Positions 50,874-59,884 of a DNA stretch of 64,000 nt are shown here, piece after piece. Both the position numbers and the translations under genes were made by a program. Source of the stretch: Bradyrhizobium_A sp052115025 (GTDB taxonomy: Bacteria; Pseudomonadota; Alphaproteobacteria; Rhizobiales; Xanthobacteraceae). Within the stretch, counting starts at the first letter, position 1. Each line of letters begins with the position of its first letter. Location: positions 248,001 to 312,000 of the forward strand of contig NZ_JBFRFW010000005.1 in the NCBI RefSeq assembly GCF_052115025.1, written 5' to 3'. The notes beneath the pieces were generated by a model that searched no databases, was not told where the DNA came from, and saw only the letters and a program-made list of their open reading frames with translations.

Positions 50874-52661
50874 ATGCCAAGCTACCGGGCGCCCGTCGAA
50901 GACATGACCTTTCTGCTCAACGACGTTTTCCAGTTCGACCGCTACAACAACCTGCCTGGCTTCAGCGATGCGTCCGCGGATGTGCGCGAGGCGATTCTCT
51001 CCGAAGCCGCCAAGTTCAGCGAACAGGTGCTGCAGCCGCTGAACCGGGTCGGCGACCTCGAGGGCTGCACCCGCCACGACGATGGCCGCGTCTCGACGCC
51101 GAAGGGTTTCAAGGAGGCTTATCACCAGCTCGGTGATGGCGGCTGGATCGGCCTTGCCGGCCCGGTGAGCCATGGCGGCCAGGGCCTGCCGGCGACGCTG
51201 GCGCAGAGCGTCAACGAATTCATGATCTCGGCCAACATGGCGTTCTCCATGTATCACGGCCTCACCCTCGGTGCCGTTGCGGCACTGATGGTCCACGGCA
51301 CCGAGGAGCAGAAGAACACCTTCGTGCCGAACATGCTGGCCGGCAAATGGGCCGGCACCATGAACCTGACCGAGCCGCACTGCGGCACCGATCTCGGGCT
51401 GCTGCGCACCAAGGCGGTGAAGCAGGCCGACGGCAGCTACAAGATCTCCGGCACCAAGATCTTCATCTCGGGCGGTGATCAGGATCTCACCGAGAACATC
51501 GTGCATCTGGTGATCGCCCGCATCGAGGGCGCGCCGGCGGGCGTCAAGGGCATCTCGCTGTTCGTGGTGCCCAAGCGCCTCGTCAATGCCGACGGCACGC
51601 TCGGCGCTGCCAACGGCGTGACGTGCGGCTCGATCGAGCACAAGATGGGCATTCACGGCAATTCCACCTGCGTGCTGAACTACGACAACGCCACCGGCTG
51701 GCTGGTCGGCGAGGAGAACAAGGGCCTCAACGCCATGTTCGTGATGATGAACGAGGCGCGGCTCGGCGTCGCCGTTCAGGGGCTTGCGCAGTCGGAGGTC
51801 GCCTACCAGAACGCGGTGGCCTACGCCCGGGAGCGCCTGCAGGGCCGTTCGCTGTCGGGCGCCAAGGCGCCGGACAAGCCCGCCGACCCGATCATCGTGC
51901 ATCCGGACGTGCGCCGCACGCTGCTGACCATCCGCGCCTTCAACGAAGCGGCGCGCGCGCTGGTGCTGTGGACCTCGCTCAAGAGCGATGTCGCCCATCG
52001 CTCGGACAACGCCGCCGACCGCCAGGAAGCCGACGACCATATGAGCCTTCTCACCCCGGTGCTGAAGGGCGTGCTGACCGACATCGGCTTCGCCAATTCG
52101 GTGGCGGCGCAGCAGATGTTCGGTGGCCATGGCTACATCGCCGAGTGGGGCATGGAGCAGTTCGTGCGCGATGCCCGTATCGCCATGATCTATGAAGGCG
52201 CCAACGGCATCCAGGCGCTCGACCTCGTCGGCCGCAAGCTGCCGCGCGACGGCGGCCGCGCCGTGACGGCGTTCTTCAAAGAGGTCGGCTCCTTCGCCAA
52301 GGAGAACGGCGACGAGGCGATGAAGCCCTATGTCGCGCCGCTCAGCACCGCGCTCGGCCACCTGCAGCAGGCCACCATGTGGCTGATGCAGAACGCGATG
52401 GGCAAGCCGGACAATGCCGGCGCCGGCTCCGCCGACTACATGCATCTCTTCGGCCTTGTGGTGATGGGCTACATGTGGGCGCGGATGGTCAAGGTGGCGC
52501 AGGCCAAGATCGCCGCCGGCGACACGTCCACCCACGTCGCCACCAAGCTCGTCACCGGCAAGTTCTTCATGGAACGGATGCTGCCGGAGACGGCGACCCA
52601 CCTGGCGCGTATCCAGGCCGGTGCCGCAACCGTGATGGAACTGCCCGCCGAGGCGTTCTGA
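50874..52661 (+). CDS. Acyl-CoA dehydrogenase, long (FadE5-like) form
   Basis: 595 aa from the ATG at 50874 behind AAGGGAGAG. An N-terminal extra segment (YRAPVEDMTFLLNDVFQFD) is typical of the roughly 600-residue class with a C-terminal extension (about 480-595). FAD-binding parts include MNLTEPHCGTDLGLLRTKA and SGTKIFISGGDQDL. The catalytic base is probably the Glu in IAMIYEGANGIQALDLVGR. It introduces the 2,3 double bond into acyl-CoA. A strong terminator follows, so it may be expressed apart from the thiolase and FadB genes downstream. Confidence 0.9.
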   Translation: MPSYRAPVEDMTFLLNDVFQFDRYNNLPGFSDASADVREAILSEAAKFSEQVLQPLNRVGDLEGCTRHDDGRVSTPKGFKEAYHQLGDGGWIGLAGPVSHGGQGLPATLAQSVNEFMISANMAFSMYHGLTLGAVAALMVHGTEEQKNTFVPNMLAGKWAGTMNLTEPHCGTDLGLLRTKAVKQADGSYKISGTKIFISGGDQDLTENIVHLVIARIEGAPAGVKGISLFVVPKRLVNADGTLGAANGVTCGSIEHKMGIHGNSTCVLNYDNATGWLVGEENKGLNAMFVMMNEARLGVAVQGLAQSEVAYQNAVAYARERLQGRSLSGAKAPDKPADPIIVHPDVRRTLLTIRAFNEAARALVLWTSLKSDVAHRSDNAADRQEADDHMSLLTPVLKGVLTDIGFANSVAAQQMFGGHGYIAEWGMEQFVRDARIAMIYEGANGIQALDLVGRKLPRDGGRAVTAFFKEVGSFAKENGDEAMKPYVAPLSTALGHLQQATMWLMQNAMGKPDNAGAGSADYMHLFGLVVMGYMWARMVKVAQAKIAAGDTSTHVATKLVTGKFFMERMLPETATHLARIQAGAATVMELPAEAF

Positions 52662-52671
52662 CGACATCTGC

Positions 52672-52702
52672 AAGGCCGCGCCCGATGGCGCGGCCTTTTT
52701 TT
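52672..52702 (+). terminator. Intrinsic terminator after the acyl-CoA dehydrogenase gene
   Basis: AAGGCCGCGC (52672-52681), loop CCGATG and the complement GCGCGGCCTT (52688-52697) run into TTTTTTT (52696-52702). The stem is 10 bp and perfect. Confidence 0.85.
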
Positions 52703-52733
52703 CGGAATCAAGATGGATCGAAGGGAGGGCATC

Positions 52734-53942
52734 ATGCCTGAAGCGTTTATCTACGATCACGTCCGCACGCCGCGCGGCAAGGGCAAGTCCGATGGTTCGC
52801 TGCACGAGGTCACGGCGCTCGCGCTCGCGACCGTGCCGCTCAAGGCGCTCAAGGAGCGCAACAATCTCGGCAAGGACAGCATCGACGACGTGGTGCTCGG
52901 CGTCGTCGATCCGGTCGGCGAAGCCGGTGGCGACATCGCGCGTTTCGCCGCCATGAACGCCGGCTTCGGCACCTCGGTGCCGGGCGTGCAGATCAACCGC
53001 TTCTGCGCTTCGGGCCTCGATGCGGTGAACTTCGCCGCCGCCCAGGTGATGTCCGGCCAGCACGAATTGACCATCGGCGGCGGCGCCGAATCGATGAGCC
53101 GCGTCGGCATCATGTCGTCGGGCGCGGCGTGGCCGATGGATCCGTCGATGGCGATCCCGACCTATTTCATGCCGCAGGGCGTCGCGGCCGACCTGATCGC
53201 GACCAAGTACGGCTTCTCGCGTGACGACGTCGACGCCTATGCGGTGCAGAGCCAGCAGCGCGCGGCCAAGTCGTGGGAGGAAGGCCGCTTCAAGAATTCG
53301 GTGGTGGCGGTCAAGGACATCAACGGCCTCACCATTCTCGACAAGGACGAGCACATGCGTCCGTCGACGACCATGCAGTCGCTGGCGCAGCTGCAGCCGT
53401 CGTTCGCGGTGATGGGCGCGATGGGTGGCTTCGACGCGGTGGCGGTGCAGTCGCATCCCGAGATCGAGGGCGTCAACTACGTCCACCATGCCGGCAACTC
53501 GTCGGGCATCGTCGACGGCGCCGGTGCGGTGCTGCTCGGCAACAAGGAAGCCGGCGTCAAGCATGGCCTCAAGCCGCGTGCCAAGATCCGTGCCTTCGCC
53601 AACATCGGCTCCGAACCCGCGATGATGCTGACCGGTCCGGTCGACGTCACCAAGAAGGTGCTCGAGCGCTCCGGCATGAAGCTCTCCGACATCGACCTGT
53701 TCGAGCTCAATGAGGCGTTCGCCTCGGTGGTGCTGCGCTACATCCAGGCGTTCGACATCGACAATGACAAGATCAACGTCAATGGCGGCGCCATTGCGCT
53801 CGGGCATCCGCTCGGCGCCACCGGTGCGATGATCCTCGGCACCGTGCTCGACGAACTGGAGCGGCGGCAGCTGTCCACTGCGCTGGTGACGCTGTGCATC
53901 GGCGGCGGCATGGGCACCGCCACCATCATCGAGCGGGTCTGA
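52734..53942 (+). CDS. fadA: Acetyl-CoA C-acyltransferase (thiolase)
   Basis: 402 aa from the ATG at 52734 with AAGGGAGGG upstream. Catalytic residues are in place: Cys91 in NRFCASGLDAV, His in GGAIALGHPLGATGAMI, and Cys in LCIGGGMGTA. It cleaves 3-ketoacyl-CoA in the last step of beta-oxidation. The motif VKDINGLTILDKDEHMRPST is in the substrate loop. It is followed by the FadB-type gene 110 nt later and the two probably form the beta-oxidation complex. Confidence 0.92.
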   Translation: MPEAFIYDHVRTPRGKGKSDGSLHEVTALALATVPLKALKERNNLGKDSIDDVVLGVVDPVGEAGGDIARFAAMNAGFGTSVPGVQINRFCASGLDAVNFAAAQVMSGQHELTIGGGAESMSRVGIMSSGAAWPMDPSMAIPTYFMPQGVAADLIATKYGFSRDDVDAYAVQSQQRAAKSWEEGRFKNSVVAVKDINGLTILDKDEHMRPSTTMQSLAQLQPSFAVMGAMGGFDAVAVQSHPEIEGVNYVHHAGNSSGIVDGAGAVLLGNKEAGVKHGLKPRAKIRAFANIGSEPAMMLTGPVDVTKKVLERSGMKLSDIDLFELNEAFASVVLRYIQAFDIDNDKINVNGGAIALGHPLGATGAMILGTVLDELERRQLSTALVTLCIGGGMGTATIIERV

Positions 53943-54052
53943 TTTTCAACCTGGACGCCGGCCGCTCCCCGCGAGCGGCCGACGCCGGAGCGCGCCGCGG
54001 CTCGCTGCCGCCGCGCCCGGCGATTGAACCGAGGGATTGAAGGAGCTTTCAA

Positions 54053-56269
54053 ATGGCATTCAAGAATTTCAAGGTCGAGACCGACGCCGACGGCATCGCG
54101 CTGGTGACATGGGACATTCCCGGCCGCTCGATGAACGTGCTCGATCAGACGTCCGTCGAGGAACTCGCGGCGATCGTGCAGCAGACCACCGCGGACGCGG
54201 CGGTGAAGGGCGTGGTGATCACGTCGGGCAAGGAGGCGCTGTCCGCCGGCGCCGACCTCACCATGCTCGAGAGCATGAACCGCACCTACCTGGAAACGCT
54301 GAAGCAGAAGGGTGAAGTCGCCGCCAACCAGCTGCTGTTCGACGAGAGCCGCAAGCTGTCGCTGACGCTGCGCGGCATCGAGACGTCCGGCAAGCCGTGG
54401 GTCGCGGCCATCAACGGCCTCGCGCTCGGCGGTGCGTTCGAGCTGACGCTCGCCTGCCACTACCGCGTCGCGGCGGAGAATCCCAAGACCCGTCTCGGCC
54501 TGCCCGAGATCAAGGTCGGCCTGTTCCCCGGCGCCGGCGGCACCCAGCGCCTGCCGCGCATCATGCAGACCCAGGACGCGCTGCAGCTGCTGCTCAAGGG
54601 CGATGCCGTCGATCTCGCCAAGGCCAAGTCCATGAAACTCGTGGATGCGGTGGTGCCGGCGGCCGACCTGATCAAGGCCGCCAAGGACTGGATCAAGGGT
54701 GGCGGCAAGGCGGTGGCGCCGTGGGATGAAAAGGGCTTCAAGCTGCCGAACGGTCCGGTCTATTCCAAGGCCGGCACCATGACCTTCCCGCCGGCCAACG
54801 CCATCCTGCGCCGCGAGACCTACGATAACTATCCGGCGGCGCGCGCCATCATGCAGTGCGTCTATGAGGGGCTGCAGCTGCCGATCGACGCGGCGCTGCG
54901 TGTCGAGTCGCGCCACTTCGCCAACATCCTGCGCAGCAAGGAGGCGGCGGCAATGATCCGCAGCCTGTTCGTGTCGATGCAGGAGCTCAACAAGGGCGCC
55001 CGCCGGCCGGAGAACGTGCCGCCGACCAAGGTCAAGAAGCTCGCCGTGATCGGCGCCGGCTTCATGGGCGCGAGCGTCGGCTATGTCTCGGCCAAGGCCG
55101 GCATCGAGGTGGTGCTGATCGACCGCGACCAGGACAGCGCCGACAAGGGCAAGGCCCACGCGAAGTCGGTGATCGACGGCCTCGTCGCCAAGGGGCGCGC
55201 CAAGGAGGCCGAGCGTGACGCGCTGCTGGCGCGCATCACCGCGACCGCCGACTACTCCGTCATCAGGGATTGCGACCTCGTGATCGAGGCGGTGTTCGAA
55301 GACCGCAAGGTCAAGGCCGAGACCTACGCCAAAGCGCAGGAATTCCTGCGGCCGGACGCGATCTTTGCCTCCAACACATCGACGCTGCCGATCAACTCGC
55401 TGGCGGAAGAGTTCAAGGACCAGGGCCGCTTCATCGGCATCCACTTCTTCTCGCCGGTCGAGAAGATGATGCTGGTCGAAATCATCGTCGGCAAGAACAC
55501 CGGCGATGTCGCGCTCGCAACCGCCCTCGACTACGTTCGCCAGATCAGCAAGACGCCGATCGTGGTCAACGACTCCCGCGGCTTCTTCGCCAACCGCTGC
55601 GTGCTGCGCTTCACCGCGGAAGGGCTGGAGATGCTGATGGAGGGCGTGCCGCCGGCGATGATCGAGAACACCGCCAAGATGGCCGGCATGCCGGTCGGCC
55701 CGCTGTCGCTCAGCGACGAGGTCGCGCTCGACCTCGTGCTCAAGATCATGAAGGCGACGGAAGCCGACCTCGGCCCCAACGCCATCGACCAGTCGCAGAA
55801 GAAGCTGATGGTCGAGATGGTCGAGAAGGAGGGCCGCTTCGGCCGCAAGAACGGCAAGGGCTTCTACGACTATCCGGAGAAGGGCAAGGGCCAGAAGCGG
55901 CTGTGGAGCGGTGTCGCGCCGCTGCAGCCGAAGTCGCTCGATCCCGACACGCTGGATGTCGAGGAGCTGAAGCAGCGCTTCCTGGTGGTGCAGGCGGTGG
56001 AAGCCGCGCGCACGGTCGAGGATCATGTCATCACCGATCCGCGCGAGGCGGATGTCGGCTCGATCCTCGGCTTCGGCTTCGCGCCGTTCACCGGCGGCAC
56101 GCTGTCCTACATCGACTTCATGGGCACCAAGAACTTCGTCGCGCTGTGCCACAAGTTCGAGGCCAAATACGGCTCGCGCTTCACGCCGCCGAAACTGCTG
56201 GTCGAGATGGCTGAGAAGGGCGAGACCTTCTACGGCCGCTTCCCGCCGAAGAAGTCCGCGGCAGCCTGA
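54053..56269 (+). CDS. fadJ: Multifunctional enoyl-CoA hydratase/3-hydroxyacyl-CoA dehydrogenase (FadB/FadJ type)
   Basis: 738 aa. The N-terminal crotonase domain (1-190) has an oxyanion-hole motif, NGLALGGAFELTLACHYRVA, and the family Glu residues in LGLPEIKVGLFPGAGGTQRL. From about residue 320 comes the NAD domain (VKKLAVIGAGFMGASVG), with FIGIHFFSPVEKMMLVEII and the C-terminal HCDH domain (LSLSDEVALDLVLKIM). It hydrates enoyl-CoA and oxidises the 3-hydroxyacyl-CoA. The length is nearer FadJ (about 715) than FadB, but the two are hard to separate here. A bidirectional terminator follows. Confidence 0.9.
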   Translation: MAFKNFKVETDADGIALVTWDIPGRSMNVLDQTSVEELAAIVQQTTADAAVKGVVITSGKEALSAGADLTMLESMNRTYLETLKQKGEVAANQLLFDESRKLSLTLRGIETSGKPWVAAINGLALGGAFELTLACHYRVAAENPKTRLGLPEIKVGLFPGAGGTQRLPRIMQTQDALQLLLKGDAVDLAKAKSMKLVDAVVPAADLIKAAKDWIKGGGKAVAPWDEKGFKLPNGPVYSKAGTMTFPPANAILRRETYDNYPAARAIMQCVYEGLQLPIDAALRVESRHFANILRSKEAAAMIRSLFVSMQELNKGARRPENVPPTKVKKLAVIGAGFMGASVGYVSAKAGIEVVLIDRDQDSADKGKAHAKSVIDGLVAKGRAKEAERDALLARITATADYSVIRDCDLVIEAVFEDRKVKAETYAKAQEFLRPDAIFASNTSTLPINSLAEEFKDQGRFIGIHFFSPVEKMMLVEIIVGKNTGDVALATALDYVRQISKTPIVVNDSRGFFANRCVLRFTAEGLEMLMEGVPPAMIENTAKMAGMPVGPLSLSDEVALDLVLKIMKATEADLGPNAIDQSQKKLMVEMVEKEGRFGRKNGKGFYDYPEKGKGQKRLWSGVAPLQPKSLDPDTLDVEELKQRFLVVQAVEAARTVEDHVITDPREADVGSILGFGFAPFTGGTLSYIDFMGTKNFVALCHKFEAKYGSRFTPPKLLVEMAEKGETFYGRFPPKKSAAA

Positions 56270-56293
56270 CGGCCGTTCGCCACGAACAAAACG

Positions 56294-56324
56294 AAAGAGG
56301 CCGGATCACCGATCCGGCCTCTTT
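56294..56324. terminator. Bidirectional terminator between the FadB-type gene and GST gene
   Basis: AAAGAGGCCGGATC-ACC-GATCCGGCCTCTTT is a perfect 14-bp stem. It lies 24 nt after the plus-strand stop and 20 nt after the minus-strand GST stop. On the minus strand the stem runs into CGTTTTGTT, so it can end both transcripts. Confidence 0.8.
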
Positions 56325-56344
56325 GTCATTGGACTGCGGGAGGC

Positions 56345-56944
56345 TCAGGCCTCGGCCTGCACCGCCGCCTGGACCTGCGGACGGGCGGCGACACGCTCCT
56401 TGTAGGCCGTGAGGTGGGGGAAGGCGGAGAGGTCGACCTTCATCCGATCGGCCCAGCGCAGCATGGTGTAGAGATAGCCGTCGGCGACGGTGAACTGCTG
56501 ACCCATCAGGAAGTCCTGGCCGGCTAGCTTGCTGTCGAGATACCTGAATTTGCCGGCGAGACGGTCGCGAAACACCTGCTTGGCTTCGTCCGTCAGCGCC
56601 GGGTTGAACAGCGGGCTGAAGGTCTTGTGGACCTCGGCGCTGATGAAGGTCAGCCACTCCTGCAGGCGGTAGCGCTCCGGCGTGCCGTTGGCCGGCGCGA
56701 GCTTCTTGTCGGCGGCCTTGTCGGCGATGACCTGCACGATCACCGGACCTTCCGTGAGCAGGTCGCCATTGTCGAGCGCGAGCGCCGGCACCTGGCCCTT
56801 CGGGTTGATCTTGCTGTAGTCCTCGCCGCTCGCGAGTGTCTTGGTCCTGAGGTCGACCTTGACGAGCTCATGGGGAATTCCGGCTTCCTTCAGCGCGATG
56901 TGGGGCGAGAGTGAGCAGGCGCCCGGTGTATAGTAGAGTTTCAT
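56345..56944 (-). CDS. gstA: Beta-class glutathione S-transferase
   Basis: 199 aa. The N-terminal thioredoxin-like domain reads MKLYYTPGACSLSPHIALKE, with Cys10 in the position of the beta-class catalytic cysteine. NPKGQVPALALDNGDLLTEG binds glutathione. The helical C-terminal domain (about 85-199) ends AAVQAEA. It conjugates or isomerises using glutathione in the cytosol. It is divergent from a MarR regulator with a symmetric element between them, so it is probably induced by an electrophile or antibiotic. Confidence 0.92.
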   Translation of the reverse strand: MKLYYTPGACSLSPHIALKEAGIPHELVKVDLRTKTLASGEDYSKINPKGQVPALALDNGDLLTEGPVIVQVIADKAADKKLAPANGTPERYRLQEWLTFISAEVHKTFSPLFNPALTDEAKQVFRDRLAGKFRYLDSKLAGQDFLMGQQFTVADGYLYTMLRWADRMKVDLSAFPHLTAYKERVAARPQVQAAVQAEA

Positions 56945-57088
56945 GTCGTCCTCCTTGTTCCGTGCTGTTCCTCAGCGGACCCGGGGTCCTTGGGTCGGGT
57001 ATTGGGCCTGGCCTCGCGCTCAGCCCTGAATTTAGTCTTGGCCCGGATCCCGGCCCAGCGTGCCCGCGGTGGCCGAACTACATGCGTT

Positions 57089-57114
57089 TGCATGAAATTG
57101 TCAATGTTGATGCA
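57089..57114. promoter_or_regulatory. Candidate MarR operator between gst and marR
   Basis: Nested inverted repeats are centred at 57101: ATTG-T-CAAT (57097-57105) inside TGCAT (57089-57093) and ATGCA (57110-57114). The symmetry and the site between divergent genes (45 nt before the MarR start) fit an autoregulatory MarR site. Confidence 0.5.
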
Positions 57115-57158
57115 GATGCATTCAGTGACGTATAGTCCGGCCCGAGGGACTATCGCGC

Positions 57159-57653
57159 ATGAAACGGAAGCCGTCGACTGAAGCCACTGCCGCCTGGATT
57201 CGCCTGATGCGGGTCCAGAGTCGTGTGCTGGACGCGGTCGAGCAGGATCTGAAGAAGGCCGGCTTTCCGCCGCTGGCGTGGTACGATGCGCTGCTGGAAC
57301 TGTCGCGCGCGCCGCGGGGAGAGCTGCGGCCGGTCGAGCTCGAGCGGCAGATGTTGATTCCGCAGTATTCGACCTCGCGCCTGATCGACCGTCTGGTCGA
57401 TGAGGGCCTGGCGCTGCGGCGGGAGTGCGCAGCCGACCGGCGTGGCCAGTTCGTCGAGATCACGGAGGCGGGCCGCGAGTTGCAGAAGAAAATGTGGGGC
57501 GCCTATTCGGCCGCCATCGAGCGCCATGTCGGATCAAAGCTCACCGACGGCGATGCGATGAAGCTGTGCGGCCTGCTCGACCGGCTCGGCTGCTCCTGCG
57601 CCGAGGCGCAGCAGCAGGTGATCGGCAGCAAAGAAGTCGCGCCCGCGCGATGA
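57159..57653 (+). CDS. MarR family transcriptional regulator
   Basis: 164 aa. The winged-helix core runs from about residue 35 to 110, with VELERQMLIPQYSTSRLIDR and a wing CAADRRGQFVEITEAG. Dimerisation helices lie at both ends. The C-terminal Cys pair in LGCSCAEAQ could sense oxidation. It is divergent from the glutathione S-transferase gene and lies 93 nt upstream of gshA, so control of glutathione metabolism is plausible. Confidence 0.88.
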   Translation: MKRKPSTEATAAWIRLMRVQSRVLDAVEQDLKKAGFPPLAWYDALLELSRAPRGELRPVELERQMLIPQYSTSRLIDRLVDEGLALRRECAADRRGQFVEITEAGRELQKKMWGAYSAAIERHVGSKLTDGDAMKLCGLLDRLGCSCAEAQQQVIGSKEVAPAR

Positions 57654-57746
57654 TCCTCTCTTCACCTTTTGCCGCTACCGCAGGCGGCAATCCTTGTTCC
57701 TGTCCGCGTGCGTGCAATGTCGCCGCGGCTTTGCTTCGGACCTCTT

Positions 57747-59117
57747 ATGGCGCGTGACCAGATTGATATGACGCCGCTGCACTCGCGCGACGAACTCGTC
57801 GCGTGGCTGGCAGCCGGCGTGAAACCGAAGGACGCATTCCGGATCGGCACCGAGCACGAGAAGACGCCGTTCACGCTGGAGGGGCACCATCCGGTGCCCT
57901 ATGCCGGGCCGCGCGGCATCGAGGCGCTGCTGCAGGGCATGCGCCACCTGCTCGGCTGGGAGCCGATCATGGAGCAGGGCAACATCATCGGCCTCTATGA
58001 CGTCACCGGCGGCGGTGCGATCTCGCTGGAGCCGGGCGGCCAGTTCGAATTGTCCGGTGCGCCGGTCGAGACCGTGCACCAGACCACGGCCGAGGTGATG
58101 GCCCACCTCGCCCAGGTGCGCGAGGTGGCGACGCCGCTGGGCATCGGGTTCCTCGGCCTCGGCATGACCCCGACATGGTCGCGCGAGCAGATTCCGGTGA
58201 TGCCCAAGGGGCGCTACAAGATCATGACCAACTACATGCCGAAGGTCGGCCGCTACGGCCTCGACATGATGTACCGGACCTGCACGGTGCAGACCAACCT
58301 CGACTTCTGCTCCGAAGCCGACATGGTGCTGAAGCTGCGCACGTCGCTGGCGCTGCAGCCGGTGGCGACGGCGCTGTTCGCCAACTCGCCGTTCACCGAA
58401 GGCAAGGCCAACGGGCTGTTGTCGTTCCGCTCCGAGATCTGGCGCGACACCGACAATGCGCGCGCCGGCATGCTGCCGTGGGCGTTCGAGGACGGCATGG
58501 GCTTCGAGCGTTGGGTCGACTATGCCCTCGACGTGCCGATGTATTTCGTCAAGCGCGGCGATGACTACATCGATGTCGCCGGCTCCTCGTTCCGTGACTT
58601 CTTCGACGGCCGCAATGCGCGTCTCCCCGGCGAACGGCCGACGCTGTCGGATTGGGCCAACCATCTCTCGACCATCTTCCCCGAGGTCCGCCTCAAGCGC
58701 TATCTCGAGATGCGCGGTGCCGACGGCGCGCCGTGGGACCGCCTGCCGGCGCTGTCAGCGTTCTGGGTCGGCCTGCTCTATGACGACGACAGCCTCACCG
58801 CCGCATGGGACATCGCCCGGCGCTGGACCGCGGAGGAGCGTCAGCAACTGCGCGACGACGTGCCCCGCCTCGGCTTCAAGGCCAAGATCGGCAACCGCTA
58901 CCTGTTCGAGATCGCCAGGGAGTGCCTGGTGCTGGCGCATGCCGGTTTGCGGCGGCGGGCGCGCATCGATCATCTCGGCCGCGACGAATCGCGCTACCTC
59001 GAACCGCTCGACCGCATCATCGAATCCGGGCGCACGCCGGCAGAGGATATGTTGCTGAAATTTAATGGACCGTGGGGCGGCAGCGTCGAGCCGGCCTATG
59101 ATCAATACGTGTTCTGA
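57747..59117 (+). CDS. gshA: Glutamate-cysteine ligase (plant/alphaproteobacterial type)
   Basis: 456 aa from the ATG at 57747 (MARDQIDMTPLHSRDELVAW); upstream in-frame starts are less likely, and this length matches relatives. FRIGTEHEKTPF contains the substrate-binding Glu residues. YDVTGGGAISLEPGGQFELS and MYRTCTVQTNLDFCSEADMV are family blocks, and KANGLLSFRSEIWRDTDNAR is further down. This class is the GCS2/plant type, with a possible disulfide control via the Cys residues. It makes gamma-glutamylcysteine, the first step to glutathione. It follows the MarR gene and lies across from a glutathione S-transferase. Confidence 0.94.
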   Translation: MARDQIDMTPLHSRDELVAWLAAGVKPKDAFRIGTEHEKTPFTLEGHHPVPYAGPRGIEALLQGMRHLLGWEPIMEQGNIIGLYDVTGGGAISLEPGGQFELSGAPVETVHQTTAEVMAHLAQVREVATPLGIGFLGLGMTPTWSREQIPVMPKGRYKIMTNYMPKVGRYGLDMMYRTCTVQTNLDFCSEADMVLKLRTSLALQPVATALFANSPFTEGKANGLLSFRSEIWRDTDNARAGMLPWAFEDGMGFERWVDYALDVPMYFVKRGDDYIDVAGSSFRDFFDGRNARLPGERPTLSDWANHLSTIFPEVRLKRYLEMRGADGAPWDRLPALSAFWVGLLYDDDSLTAAWDIARRWTAEERQQLRDDVPRLGFKAKIGNRYLFEIARECLVLAHAGLRRRARIDHLGRDESRYLEPLDRIIESGRTPAEDMLLKFNGPWGGSVEPAYDQYVF

Positions 59118-59323
59118 ATCAGCGCGTTGATGCCGTTGCGTGGCACACGGGCACCGTTCATCTGCCGTACAGAAATCTGATACTTTAATGGGCAGCGCGG
59201 CGGCGCGTGCGATCGTTCGTTTTCTGCGGGCGGTCGGCGGTGCGGTCGTGTGTGTTCGATCGCAGAACTGTGCGTGCCGGCGATGTCCCTCGCGGCAGCG
59301 ATCTTGATGGAAAGTTGTCCGGC

Positions 59324-59884
59324 ATGGTCCGTGCCCGTCGCCTGAGAGCCTGCCTCGCGGCTGTTGCCGCTTTTGCCGCTCTGATCGTCGCGATGCCGCA
59401 GTCGCTGCTGGCGCAGACCAATTTCGATCGCCCGGGAGGGGATTACATGCACTCGCCGGTGCCGTCAGGCGATCCGGCGGACTGCGCCCTGCAGTGCGAA
59501 CGCGACCGCCGCTGCCGCGCCTGGAGCTTCAACTATCCGACCTATGCGGCGGCCGAGGCGGTGTGCTGGCTGAAGAGCAGCGTGCCGCCGCGCGTGGCCA
59601 ACAATTGCTGCGTGTCGGGCGTGCGCGGCGCCGGCGTGCTCGAGCAGCGCACCGGGGCGGTCGAGATGTCGACCGACCGGTTCGGCGGCGACTACCGCAG
59701 CTTCGAGCTCAAGGGCAGCGAGCACGACGACGCCTGCAAGGAGGCCTGCGAGGCCGACAACAAATGCCGGGCCTGGACCTATGCGCGCCCTGGCTATATC
59801 GGCAAGGACGCGCGCTGCTTCCTCAAGAGCCAGATCAAGCCGCCGCACCGCAAGCCGGGCTTCGTCTCCGGCGTCGTGCGCTAG
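59324..59884 (+). CDS. Secreted protein with two PAN/Apple domains
   Basis: 186 aa from the ATG at 59324 (MVRARRLRACLAAVAAFAAL); a signal peptide runs to LLAQ. Two PAN-like modules follow, each with paired cysteines: DPADCALQCERDRRCRAWSF ... AVCWLKSS, and DDACKEACEADNKCRAWTYA ... ARCFLKSQ. Such domains bind sugars or proteins in eukaryotes; in alphaproteobacteria they occur in small secreted proteins of unknown role. The stop overlaps that of the convergent yjbR-like gene. Confidence 0.8.
   Translation: MVRARRLRACLAAVAAFAALIVAMPQSLLAQTNFDRPGGDYMHSPVPSGDPADCALQCERDRRCRAWSFNYPTYAAAEAVCWLKSSVPPRVANNCCVSGVRGAGVLEQRTGAVEMSTDRFGGDYRSFELKGSEHDDACKEACEADNKCRAWTYARPGYIGKDARCFLKSQIKPPHRKPGFVSGVVR

Noticed and set aside
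50715..53807. A 1030-codon open frame on the minus strand opposite the acyl-CoA dehydrogenase and thiolase genes
   Set aside because: It is a shadow of G+C-rich codons: full of His, Arg, Gly and Ala, without domain motifs, opposite two well-supported genes.
53738..56152. An 804-codon minus-strand frame opposite the FadB-type gene
   Set aside because: Same reason; the plus-strand gene has clear active-site motifs and a terminator.
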